Positions 7,155 to 15,176 of a stretch of 64,000 bases of DNA are shown here, one piece after another. The stretch is taken from the NCBI RefSeq assembly GCF_001758465.1, contig NZ_MJIC01000015.1:248001-312000 (forward strand). The letters run 5' to 3'. How positions within the stretch are numbered: position 1 is the stretch's first letter; each line of letters opens with the position of its first letter. This DNA is from Marisediminitalea lipolytica (GTDB taxonomy: Bacteria; Pseudomonadota; Gammaproteobacteria; Enterobacterales; Alteromonadaceae). The notes under the pieces are model-generated. The model made no database searches, was not told the DNA's origin, and saw only the letters and a program-made list of their open reading frames with translations. A program made the translations under genes and the position numbers.

Positions 7155-9929
7155 GTGTCTTTGATGCTTAAAATTTATTTTCCATTCCTGCTGTTAAATG
7201 CCGGCACTTTTTCGATCTTGTTGCTGTGGCTGAATTTCCCCCTGACTGCGGATAAAGCAAGTTGGGTAAACTGGGGCGCAGCGATAAGCCTGGCACTGTT
7301 TAATCTGGCCTGCCTGCATTTTTATCGCATGTCCGCTTTCAACCCCAATACCCAGCTTAAAAAGCAGCTGGAAAATGGCGGGGATACGGACTCGTCTGCG
7401 CTATCCGATGTGGGCGAAGCGGCTATTGACGAGCTCGTTTCGCGTCATAACACCCTGATAAACCAGCTGCGCGAAAGCCGCGAGACCTCGGAGTTAAACC
7501 GAAAACAAAACAAACATCTGTTGGAAAGGCATAGCTCCAGCGAAGCGAAATCCAAGGCCCTGCTGAACTCCTCACTGGATGCTATTGTTACAGCCAATCG
7601 CGATGGCGTTATTGTCGATTTTAATAGCCACGCAGAGGCCATTTTCGGCTGGCAGAAAGCAGAAATTGTCGGCAAACAACTTAGTGAAATCATTATTCCA
7701 CAACGTTTCAGGTCAATGCATGATGCCGCTATGGCAAAATTTGACAAAAACAAGGAAAGTAAAGTTTTAAACAAACGCATTGAGCTGGTAGCTCTGCACA
7801 AGGAGGGGCATGAGTTCTTTATCGAAATAGCCATTTGTACGGTTGATGATGGTGAAGCTTTATTCTTTGCTGCGTTTATACGCGATATCTCGGAGCAAAA
7901 GCGTCTGCATATGGAATCCTTGCTGGCCAGCTGCGTATTTAATATCAATATCCCAATGTTTGTCACCGACCACGAAGCACACATTATAAAAGCCAATGAT
8001 GCATTTAAAGCAACATTGGGCTACCCCAGTACCCTGCCAGAAGACTTTAAAGCCACCCGATTATTTTTTGATAACGATAAATCCGTACGCAGAGAAATGT
8101 GGACGGCGCTCGATGAAAAGGGCAGTTGGTCGCAGGAGGTGACTATCATAAAGGCCGATGGTTCGCATTTTCCGGCTTTAGCTCATGTGTCGGTAATTCC
8201 TGGGGAGGACCCGAACAGCAACCGTTATGTTTGCGAGTTAAAAGATATCAGCGAAAGTAAAGAGTATGAAAACAAATTAAAAGATGCCCGGGAACTGGCC
8301 GAGCAGGCCAGTGAAGCCAAAGGGCGTTTTTTAGCCACCATGAGTCACGAAATACGCACGCCAATGAATGCTGTGCTGGGGATCCTGGAGCTACTGGAAG
8401 AAGATAACGTGCATCCGGAACAGCTCAAACTGATTCATCTGGCCATGTCGTCGGGCACACAGTTGCTGGAGATTATCAACAGTATTCTGGACTTATCGCG
8501 GATGAACTCCGGTAACTTTACTATCTCGCCCAAGCCTTTTAGTACCGAAGCGTTGATAGAAAGTACCAGGGGTATTATGCAAACCGCTGTGAGCGAGAAG
8601 AACCTGTCGTTGCTTTTTCAAACTTCGCCGGCGTTACCCGGGTTTGCCGTAGGCGATTTTACCCGCATTCGTCAAATCCTGATAAACCTGATTGATAACG
8701 CCGTAAAATTTACTGACAAAGGCAGCATTGCGGTAACCTTGTCTGCGGTGGCGATGGAGGGGGATGAATTTGAATTGCTTTGCGATGTCACCGACACTGG
8801 TATTGGTATTGACGAAGCGTTTAAATCGCAGTTGTTTGACGAGTTTACCATGGCCGATAACTCATCATCCCGACAACGCTCCGGTGCCGGATTGGGTCTG
8901 AGCATTTGCATGAATCTGGTAAAAAAAATGCACGGTCAGCTATCGGCGCAGAATAACCGTAATGGCACAGGTGCGAGGTTTTCCTTTAGTATCCGCCTGA
9001 GCCACTGTACCGAGGAAGAAATCGCCGCCCTCCGCACCGTTAAGAAAAACGATAATCTGAATATCTACCCCGGGATCCGTATTCTGGTAGCCGAGGATAA
9101 TGAATCAAATCGCCTGATAGTCGAAAACCAACTGCTTAAAGAAGATATTCAGCTAATATTTGCCGAAAATGGTAAGCAAGCGGTTGAGATAAGTCAGCAG
9201 CAGCCTTTTGATGTGATATTAATGGATATTTCCATGCCAGAGATGGATGGTCTGGAAGCAACCCGGCGGATTATTTCTGCGCAGGGAATTAATGCACAAA
9301 CCCCTATTATCGCCCTGACAGCGCATTCGATGGAGAACGAGATCAACCGCTTTAAAGTAGCCGGTATGTGCGATCACTTAAGTAAGCCCTGCACCAAGAA
9401 ATGCCTGTTCGAAAAAATTAATTACTGGTCGCAGGGTAATCAGTCTGACGATTTACTTCATCAGGAGCAAGAGCCGGAAACGGTCGTTACCCACACCGTA
9501 TCAGCGGTTCCCACACAGGATGAAAGCGCTTATTTACAGTACAAACTGTTTGATACCGAGGTGCTCAACCGCTTGATTTACGACACCAGCCGGGAAGTTG
9601 TGCCGAAGCTTCTAACGGTATACATCAGCGAAACTCGTAAGATTTTGCAACAAGTGGTGCAAGCCAGGGATAACGGTGATTTGAAAAAAATCGAATTTGC
9701 CGCACATAGTGTTAAAAGTTCGTCTGCTTCTCACGCTAACCTGCGTTTGCATGCCATTGCCAAAGATATAGAGCGCCGTTGTATTGAGGGAGACGAGGAG
9801 TGGGTGTTTGCAATGGTTGCTGAGTTTGAGCGCATCGCTGAGGCATCGTTGCAGGTTTCAGAGCAAGTGCTGGAAGAGATGACCGCAACAGGCCTGGAAC
9901 AGTCAGAGATAACGACGCCGGTCAGATAG
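7155..9929 (+). CDS. Membrane hybrid sensor histidine kinase (PAS-PAS-HisKA-HATPase-REC-HPt)
   Basis: Inner-membrane phosphorelay kinase of about 924 residues. Two N-terminal transmembrane segments are followed by a coil, then two PAS domains (about 130-250 and 255-375). The kinase has its phosphorylated His at 398 in MSHEIRTPMN; the N box LINLIDNAVKF and G boxes DTGIGID and GAGLGLSI are intact. A receiver domain has Asp691 in LMDISMPEMDG, and a C-terminal HPt has His851 in AAHSVKSSS. All relay residues are present, so it should be active and pass phosphate to a separate regulator. The start is taken as the GTG at 7155 after AGAGGG; ATG 7164 is an alternative, and the TTG at 7104 lacks a ribosome site. 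The likely partner is the sigma54 response regulator at 28753 in the same EPS locus (inference). Confidence 0.92.
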   Translation: MSLMLKIYFPFLLLNAGTFSILLLWLNFPLTADKASWVNWGAAISLALFNLACLHFYRMSAFNPNTQLKKQLENGGDTDSSALSDVGEAAIDELVSRHNTLINQLRESRETSELNRKQNKHLLERHSSSEAKSKALLNSSLDAIVTANRDGVIVDFNSHAEAIFGWQKAEIVGKQLSEIIIPQRFRSMHDAAMAKFDKNKESKVLNKRIELVALHKEGHEFFIEIAICTVDDGEALFFAAFIRDISEQKRLHMESLLASCVFNINIPMFVTDHEAHIIKANDAFKATLGYPSTLPEDFKATRLFFDNDKSVRREMWTALDEKGSWSQEVTIIKADGSHFPALAHVSVIPGEDPNSNRYVCELKDISESKEYENKLKDARELAEQASEAKGRFLATMSHEIRTPMNAVLGILELLEEDNVHPEQLKLIHLAMSSGTQLLEIINSILDLSRMNSGNFTISPKPFSTEALIESTRGIMQTAVSEKNLSLLFQTSPALPGFAVGDFTRIRQILINLIDNAVKFTDKGSIAVTLSAVAMEGDEFELLCDVTDTGIGIDEAFKSQLFDEFTMADNSSSRQRSGAGLGLSICMNLVKKMHGQLSAQNNRNGTGARFSFSIRLSHCTEEEIAALRTVKKNDNLNIYPGIRILVAEDNESNRLIVENQLLKEDIQLIFAENGKQAVEISQQQPFDVILMDISMPEMDGLEATRRIISAQGINAQTPIIALTAHSMENEINRFKVAGMCDHLSKPCTKKCLFEKINYWSQGNQSDDLLHQEQEPETVVTHTVSAVPTQDESAYLQYKLFDTEVLNRLIYDTSREVVPKLLTVYISETRKILQQVVQARDNGDLKKIEFAAHSVKSSSASHANLRLHAIAKDIERRCIEGDEEWVFAMVAEFERIAEASLQVSEQVLEEMTATGLEQSEITTPVR

Positions 9930-9955
9930 ACCGGGTCGTGCTCTGTTTTGGGTAA

Positions 9956-11593
9956 TTAACGCAGTAGCCTGTGGGCTTGTTCGTAGGTGTCAGTCATAGC
10001 AAAGGCTGTTGCTAACCCGGCAGCGCTCAAACGTTGACGAAAAGCCGCGTTGGCACCCAGCATTACCAATTGCTGGTGGTGCTGCTGGCAATGCTTTGCC
10101 AAACAGACCAGCTGCGCCAGACCGCGGTTGTCTATATCAGTAACTCTGGAGATATCCAGCAGCAGCGGGCGCCCCTGTGAAGCAGCCGAAATTGCACTGA
10201 TATCAATTGGCCTGGTGTCCTGGGCATAAATGGTGCCGGTAATGGTAATGTGAAAAATACCCGCCCGGCTCTGATAATGCACTGCGTTACTTTCTTGATT
10301 GTCACCAATCAGAAATAATATTTTTTCGAAAGATGAGAACACCTTAAACTGGAACATGTCATACACGCGGAATGATTTAAGCTGCCTGATTAACTGCGGG
10401 TTGTTCAGCCCTGACACGTAAACCTGCTGATGGTTGTTGGTAGAGTGGCGAAACATCTGCAAAAACAAGTGTTCGGTACCGGGTTCAAAGTATTTAGCAT
10501 CGGTAAAATCGAGCAATAACGGCCGCTGTTGATTGAGCATCTGGGTAATGAAAATGGCGTTCCGTTCAACCCAGTCTGTGGTGATTTCTTCAGGCAGGCA
10601 AATCAGATGATAATGGTCTGCGCTTAATGCACAAATATCCGGGTATGCAATATCCTGATCAAGGATGTCCAAAGCTGCGTTGGCCTGCTCATTTGCCGCT
10701 GCATTACCGTGCTGACGAGCGCCTGGCCGACTGTTTAACAGCATAGGTGTGGTCATTATCGCGAGCTTGGCAATGCCTGTAAGGTAACGTCCTATCAGGC
10801 GCTTGGGGTCCTGGGTGATGCGATAGATCCACTCCAGCCCACTGGCCTGCATCCAGCGCGGTGCACGGTTTACCGAGCCAACAATAAATTCAAAGGTACC
10901 CCCAATGCCAAGAGACACCGGTACGTTTAGCTTGTGTTTATTGCGTTGAAACCAAATTTCCTGCTTGGGATTACCAAAGCCAATAAACAAAATATCTGGC
11001 CGGGCCTGATTAATAGCATCGACAATTTGCTGGTCGTTGGCTTCATTATCGATATTAACGCCTTCGGTGGTGACAAAAGGTGAGTTAACGCCGGCGACGG
11101 TTAGGCCGGGATACTGCGATTTTAATTTGTCAGCAGCCTGCAAGGCGATTTGTTCGCGGCCGCCCAACAAGTACACCGAAGCATTTTCCTGTGCAGCCCG
11201 CAGACAGAGTGCCGGGACCAAATCGGCTCCTGTGACCCGCTGTTTAAGTGATCGGCCCAGCAATTTGCTTAACCATACCAACGGCATACCGTCGGCGGTA
11301 ACAATATCGGCGTTGCGCAAAATATCCAGTAGCTCCGGGTGCCTGGGCAACTGACCTGGTAGCCAGGCATGGGCGTTAACCAGAAAGTCGACATTCACCG
11401 TCGCGACAAAACTGGGGCGCTGGGTTAACGGGTACTGTTTTATCAACTCAAAGACCGCGTCGGTAGTTTCCTCCAGCGTCAGGTTATCAATGGGAATGCC
11501 AAGGATAGGCGTGTAGTTATCCTTGATAACAGACCTGGATAATGAGGCCGGAGCGGCGGCTGCCGGAGGTGAAAAAAATGCTTTACTGGTCAT
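9956..11593 (-). CDS. WecG/TagA/CpsF (GT26) glycosyltransferase fused to C-terminal STAS-like domains
   Basis: 545 residues. Residues about 30-265 carry the GT26 signatures: TVNVDFL, VTADGMPLVWLSKLLG, LLGGREQ, FIGFGNPKQEIWFQRN, GIGGTFEFIVG and RAPRWMQASGLEWIYR. This family adds a sugar to a lipid-linked acceptor at the cytoplasmic membrane face. Residues about 310-425 look like a divergent STAS fold (LLLDFTDAKYFEPGTEHLFLQMF), and about 440-545 form a second one (LLLDISRVTDIDNRGLAQLVCL). Standard GT26 enzymes end near residue 250, so about 280 residues are extra. It is last in the left EPS operon, 44 bases after a stand-alone STAS gene, so it may be controlled by protein-protein switching. Confidence 0.88.
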   Translation of the reverse strand: MTSKAFFSPPAAAAPASLSRSVIKDNYTPILGIPIDNLTLEETTDAVFELIKQYPLTQRPSFVATVNVDFLVNAHAWLPGQLPRHPELLDILRNADIVTADGMPLVWLSKLLGRSLKQRVTGADLVPALCLRAAQENASVYLLGGREQIALQAADKLKSQYPGLTVAGVNSPFVTTEGVNIDNEANDQQIVDAINQARPDILFIGFGNPKQEIWFQRNKHKLNVPVSLGIGGTFEFIVGSVNRAPRWMQASGLEWIYRITQDPKRLIGRYLTGIAKLAIMTTPMLLNSRPGARQHGNAAANEQANAALDILDQDIAYPDICALSADHYHLICLPEEITTDWVERNAIFITQMLNQQRPLLLDFTDAKYFEPGTEHLFLQMFRHSTNNHQQVYVSGLNNPQLIRQLKSFRVYDMFQFKVFSSFEKILFLIGDNQESNAVHYQSRAGIFHITITGTIYAQDTRPIDISAISAASQGRPLLLDISRVTDIDNRGLAQLVCLAKHCQQHHQQLVMLGANAAFRQRLSAAGLATAFAMTDTYEQAHRLLR

Positions 11594-11637
11594 GGGGTAC
11601 CTGCCTGTTCTTCGTAAAAAGTAAGTTCAGGAAAATC

Positions 11638-11973
11638 TCAGGCGCTGACACTCAGCGCGGCTGACTCATTTGGATGCACCACAAAAATCCTGGTCATCCG
11701 GGTTATCTCAAACACCATCAGTGCCTGGGCGGATAGTCCGCAGATAGCAAAATCCGTATTTTGCTCCTTGGCCTGGCGAAATAAAAAGACCAGTAATCCC
11801 AGGCCTGTTGAGTCAACAAATTCGACCCCCTGCAGATTGATCAGTATGGCGCTGTGCCGCGACCAGATGGCCTCCTTTACCTGGTTGGATAAGGTCTCAA
11901 CGGCGCTGCCATCGAGTTTGCCAGTGAGTCGTAACACCACGGTATCGTCAATTACCACTTGTGAAATATTCAT
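11638..11973 (-). CDS. STAS-domain anti-sigma-factor-antagonist-like protein
   Basis: 111 residues, a single STAS domain of the SpoIIAA/RsbV type. The switch serine is present (Ser55 in FVDSTGLGLL), so reversible phosphorylation is expected. Its start overlaps the preceding stop as ATGA (11970-11973), with GAGG eight bases upstream. The obvious phosphatase partner is the REC-PP2C protein at 27228-28484 in the same locus; no RsbW-type kinase domain was found in the window. In Vibrio fischeri the comparable SypA/SypE pair controls biofilm formation through the syp polysaccharide locus; the functional parallel is inference. Confidence 0.92.
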   Translation of the reverse strand: MNISQVVIDDTVVLRLTGKLDGSAVETLSNQVKEAIWSRHSAILINLQGVEFVDSTGLGLLVFLFRQAKEQNTDFAICGLSAQALMVFEITRMTRIFVVHPNESAALSVSA

Positions 11974-13400
11974 AGTCTTGCCTCGTTTTTCCGGTTAGTG
12001 AAACTGAACCCTGCAATGCATAACCGGGTTACCCAGTTAAGCAAAATGAGCAGGTTGCGCGGACGCTTGCAGTGATTCAGGTAATAAAGATCTTCAACGT
12101 AATGGGTTTCCTCAGCCAGCGCAGCAGGTTGACTCTCATGCAGCGTAATAACGCCGGGTCGCTTATTTTGTAATTCAAATGCCCATTGAGGAATTGGCTG
12201 GCTGGTGGATGAGGGCAGACCTATGCCCACCAGATGCAGATTGCCCTTTACCACTTCGGTCAGCCACGGCAGTTTATTAAAGCGATGATTGCCACTGGTA
12301 AACTGCATTAGCGCCAGCGTTTGATGCCTGGGTTGACCAGTAAAACTCATCCCTTGTGGGATAAAGCCGGTTGCGTGCTTAAACACCGGGCGTCGACGCA
12401 AACACTGGAGCGCAGCGTGGGTCAACATAGCCGGCAAAAATACGGCCATTAAAGCCAGTGCAGTGATGCGTTCGAGTACGGATACCGAATTGGCAGCGCT
12501 GTTGGTCCAGCCCAGGATGCTTGGGTCGTTTATCCAGGTAAATGTACCGGCTTGTAATGAGAAGACCGAAGCGCCGTCGATAACCACATTGCTGAGGTTA
12601 GACTGTGCACCCACATAGGTGTTATCCAGTATCAGGGTGTTTTCCAGTTCGCAGCCGTCTTCGATAATGACGCAGGCACCTATAACCACATTATTTTTTA
12701 TTTTGACGTTTCTGCCCAGATAACTGTTCTGGCCGATTTTGACGGGGCCCTGCATATTCACGCCGGGTTTAACCTGGATGCCGGTTTCCATAAAAATGCC
12801 GGGTTCGACTTCAAATCCGCTGGGCAACGGGTCGAAGGTTTGCCCGTGCAAAATGGCGTTATTCACCTGCCAAAGACTGCTAACACTATCGATGCGCTTA
12901 AAAAACTCAGCGGTCAGTGGGATGCAAAGCTTTTCCTGGCCCGCTTCGCTGGCTTTCGGTAGCAGGTAAGCTAAGGGGTATTGCCCGGTTCCCGCAGTAA
13001 AAGGCACGGTGGCTTCACTGACCTGATGACTCAGTAAAATCGACAGGTTATCTGTAGGGATGGCATTTAAACAAGCAACTAACTGAGGCCCTGCTGCGGC
13101 AATATGCGCTACAGCGTCTTCATTGGACATGTGCTCGGTAAGTGCATGAACCTCGATAGACAGGCCCCAGCGAGAGCCGTTGCCCACAAAGTCACGCAGC
13201 GCTTGCGGGAAATCCCGCACACCGATACTTACCGAGGTAAAGCCCATCAGGCTGATATGTTCCAGCCACAGCTGAATAATCGGCTTACCGGCAACTGGCA
13301 GCAAGGCCAGCGAGCGGCGCACCAGCAGCGGCTGTAAAGCCGGTAAATCAGTCGGTTCAATTAAAACCGCCAGAGAGTAACTGTTCAGTGGCGTTTGCAT
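11970..13400 (-). CDS. Degenerate nucleotidyltransferase - left-handed beta-helix - degenerate phosphoglycosyl transferase fusion
   Basis: 476 residues in three parts. Residues 1-190 resemble an NDP-sugar pyrophosphorylase (LLPVAGKPIIQLWLEHISLMG), but the GGxGxRL nucleotide-binding loop is absent. Residues about 195-275 carry hexapeptide repeats (VKIGQNSYLGRNVKIKNNVV). Residues about 305-476 align along their length with the neighbouring phosphoglycosyl transferase: a reentrant hydrophobic helix (ITALALMAVFLPAMLTHAAL), then KLPWLTEVVKGNLHLVG and KRPGVITLHE. The catalytic Asp-Glu dyad is Asn-Lys here (FNKLPWL instead of IDELPQL). Both enzyme parts look inactive, suggesting a scaffold or regulatory role. 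TGATG overlap with the gene upstream. Confidence 0.8.
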   Translation of the reverse strand: MQTPLNSYSLAVLIEPTDLPALQPLLVRRSLALLPVAGKPIIQLWLEHISLMGFTSVSIGVRDFPQALRDFVGNGSRWGLSIEVHALTEHMSNEDAVAHIAAAGPQLVACLNAIPTDNLSILLSHQVSEATVPFTAGTGQYPLAYLLPKASEAGQEKLCIPLTAEFFKRIDSVSSLWQVNNAILHGQTFDPLPSGFEVEPGIFMETGIQVKPGVNMQGPVKIGQNSYLGRNVKIKNNVVIGACVIIEDGCELENTLILDNTYVGAQSNLSNVVIDGASVFSLQAGTFTWINDPSILGWTNSAANSVSVLERITALALMAVFLPAMLTHAALQCLRRRPVFKHATGFIPQGMSFTGQPRHQTLALMQFTSGNHRFNKLPWLTEVVKGNLHLVGIGLPSSTSQPIPQWAFELQNKRPGVITLHESQPAALAEETHYVEDLYYLNHCKRPRNLLILLNWVTRLCIAGFSFTNRKNEARL

Positions 13401-14179
13401 CAGTAGGCTCCTTTACCAAGTAGCACGGCAGGAATGGTTTTCAGCAGAATACGTAAATCGGTCCATAGGCTTTGGCTTTGGATATAGGCCACATCCAGTT
13501 TTACCTGACCGGCAAAATCAATCTCTGAACGCCCGCTGACCTGCCAGATACAGGTAATGCCTGGCGCTACATAGAGTCGTTTGCGATCAGATAAGCTGTA
13601 CTGAGCGACTTCACTGAGTGTAGGCGGACGAGGGCCAACCAGGGACATATCACCGCGCAGCACATTAAACAGCTGTGGTAGTTCATCAATGGAAAATTTT
13701 CTGATAAAGCGGCCAACACGGGTGATGCGGGGATCCCGTTTCATCTTAAAAATGACGCCGGCTGAAGATTCGTTCTGATCCAGCAGGGCCGCTTTTTCGC
13801 TTTCGGCTTTGACTACCATGGAGCGAAACTTAAACATGGTGAAAGGCTTGCCAAAGCGACCGGCTCGCAGCTGAGTAAAAATTACCGGGCCCGGCGCATC
13901 CACGTAGATAGCAATAGCAGTAAGTGCATAAACAGGCAGCAACAGAACAATTGCAGCCAGACTTAACACGATATCCAGACCGCGTTTTACTGCCCGGGAA
14001 GACTGAATTACAAAACGCCAAAGCGCCCGTTTGTAGTGGATACGCAAGTTTCTGACCACACGTCTCACAAAACTATGGTGAGCTTTGTACTGCTCAATGA
14101 ACTTCTGTTCAGCCAGCCACTGAGTATCGCCATCGGTTTGTGGCGACCCCGTATTGCTGTAGTTGACATCTTTGGGCAT
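13400..14179 (-). CDS. Undecaprenyl-phosphate sugar phosphotransferase (initiating PGT)
   Basis: 259 residues of the bacterial sugar transferase (WbaP/EpsE-type monotopic PGT) family. It should start the EPS repeat unit by moving a sugar phosphate from a UDP-sugar to undecaprenyl phosphate at the inner membrane. Visible: a cytoplasmic N-terminal tail, the membrane-associated hairpin VLSLAAIVLLLPVYALTAIA (about 70-90), GPVIFTQLRAG, MFKFRSMV, the catalytic pair in SIDELPQLFNVLRGDMSLVG (Asp-Glu intact), and APGITCIWQVSGRS. It lacks the four extra membrane helices of long WbaP/WcaJ forms. It is first in the left operon; a sigma54 site lies 36 bases upstream. The sugar cannot be deduced. Confidence 0.94.
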   Translation of the reverse strand: MPKDVNYSNTGSPQTDGDTQWLAEQKFIEQYKAHHSFVRRVVRNLRIHYKRALWRFVIQSSRAVKRGLDIVLSLAAIVLLLPVYALTAIAIYVDAPGPVIFTQLRAGRFGKPFTMFKFRSMVVKAESEKAALLDQNESSAGVIFKMKRDPRITRVGRFIRKFSIDELPQLFNVLRGDMSLVGPRPPTLSEVAQYSLSDRKRLYVAPGITCIWQVSGRSEIDFAGQVKLDVAYIQSQSLWTDLRILLKTIPAVLLGKGAY

Positions 14180-14214
14180 GACGATTCCCGGTTATTTACG
14201 ACTAGGAGGTGCTG

Positions 14215-14231
14215 AGCAATTATTAAACCAA
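14215..14231 (-). promoter_or_regulatory. Candidate sigma54 promoter of the left EPS operon
   Basis: Minus strand TTGG-TTTAATAA-TTGCT (14231-14215), with exact GG-N10-GC spacing and a perfect -12 element (TTGCT). The -24 element is weaker than TGGCAC. Transcription would start near 14204, about 25 bases before the PGT start codon. Confidence 0.62.
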
Positions 14232-14310
14232 TGTCGTAAAATCCTTTTGAATCATGTGTATATGATTATTTTTTGACGCTGGAACAGCCAGGGGACACGC
14301 ACTTTGCTGC

Positions 14311-14340
14311 GCAATTCGCATTTTGCAAAATGCGAATTGC
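14311..14340. promoter_or_regulatory. Perfect 30-bp palindrome, candidate enhancer for the sigma54 regulator
   Basis: The half-site GCAATTCGCATTTTG (14311-14325) is followed by its exact reverse complement (14326-14340). The centre lies about 102 bp upstream of the sigma54 site at 14215-14231, a normal enhancer distance. It begins three bases after the stop of the membrane-protein gene, so a terminator is an alternative, but on the minus strand no U-run follows. Confidence 0.65.
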
Positions 14341-14342
14341 AA

Positions 14343-14915
14343 CTAGCGATTGCGAATGCTGGCAGAAAGAACTGTGTCCAGTCCGGTGGGCTTACGGCGC
14401 ATCAGCCACGCTTCGGCTAGCCCCAGCATAAAAAAGCCGGCCCAGCATAAGCCGAAAGCCTGCTGTACCAGGTTTCCACTCACCAGTGCCTGGTGATTCT
14501 GGTGTTGCCACAGTAACGCCAGCAAGCCTGCCACCAGAGCGGGAGGTACGGCATAAATGGTATTGCGACCCAGTCGGTACCAGCGCATGCTGGAAGGGTT
14601 GCCCTGACAGACGCTAAAGCAAAGCAGGAAGACTGCGAGATGACCAGCCCCGGCCAGCGCCAGCGCGGCAAAGAAAAAATCCAGTAAAAAGTAGTCGTAG
14701 CGGGCTTTACCGGTTAAGGCTTCCGTAGCTGTCACAATCATCAGGAATAAGCCCAGTCGCACCAGTACTTCAACGCCAATTAACACCGTAAATGGCAGAT
14801 TAGACAGCTCATTGCCGGTTTGCCGGGCTTTGTGTTTAAGCTCGTACAGCCGCGGCGGGCCAATCAGCAGAACATAGCCGCAAAGCCACAATAATCGGGC
14901 GACAACCGGTTTCAT
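14343..14915 (-). CDS. Uncharacterised multi-spanning inner-membrane protein of the EPS locus
   Basis: 190 residues with about five hydrophobic helices (near residues 6-20, 40-62, 75-100, 118-136 and 145-165) and a basic C-terminus. It has no catalytic motif that I recognise. The gene is upstream of the PGT operon on the same strand but separated by the palindrome and a sigma54 promoter, so it is probably transcribed separately. It is divergent from the central glycosyltransferase operon, sharing the 15021-15037 inverted repeat region. A role in EPS export or assembly is inferred from position only. Confidence 0.75.
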   Translation of the reverse strand: MKPVVARLLWLCGYVLLIGPPRLYELKHKARQTGNELSNLPFTVLIGVEVLVRLGLFLMIVTATEALTGKARYDYFLLDFFFAALALAGAGHLAVFLLCFSVCQGNPSSMRWYRLGRNTIYAVPPALVAGLLALLWQHQNHQALVSGNLVQQAFGLCWAGFFMLGLAEAWLMRRKPTGLDTVLSASIRNR

Positions 14916-15020
14916 ATATTATCTCCTCAAACAAGGTTTAGCTGCTGATCGGGGTACGTTAACGCAACAATAACAGCCTGTTTAATCAAGCTATTCAATT
15001 AGTGCGCCAGTGTTCGTAAT

Positions 15021-15037
15021 TGCATTTTGCTAATGCA
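15021..15037. promoter_or_regulatory. Inverted repeat, candidate enhancer of the central EPS operon
   Basis: TGCATT (15021-15026), TTGCT, AATGCA (15032-15037), containing the GCATTTTGC core also found in the palindrome at 14311-14340. A second related stretch, CATTTTGCTTGCAT, follows at 15042-15055. The centre is about 95 bp upstream of the sigma54 site at 15117-15132. Confidence 0.6.
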
Positions 15038-15116
15038 TTTTCATTTTGCTTGCATAGTCGTGGTCATATTCTTCCGTTTAATGCGTAAGTGCATGAAAAA
15101 TAAAGGCTAATTTCTG

Positions 15117-15132
15117 TGGCATGGTGGTTGCT
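15117..15132 (+). promoter_or_regulatory. Sigma54 promoter of the central EPS operon
   Basis: TGGCATGGTGGTTGCT matches the consensus TGGCACGNNNNTTGCW at all but one fixed position and has exact GG-N10-GC spacing. Transcription would start near 15143, about 34 bases before the first gene. Confidence 0.78.
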
Positions 15133-15176
15133 ATCTTGCTCGTTACGACAAGTAATAACGTGCAAAAGGTAACAAT

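Noticed and set aside
14964..14978. Another sigma54-like site facing the 14343 membrane-protein gene
   Set aside because: GG to GC spacing is N11, not N10, and the -24 element is weak.
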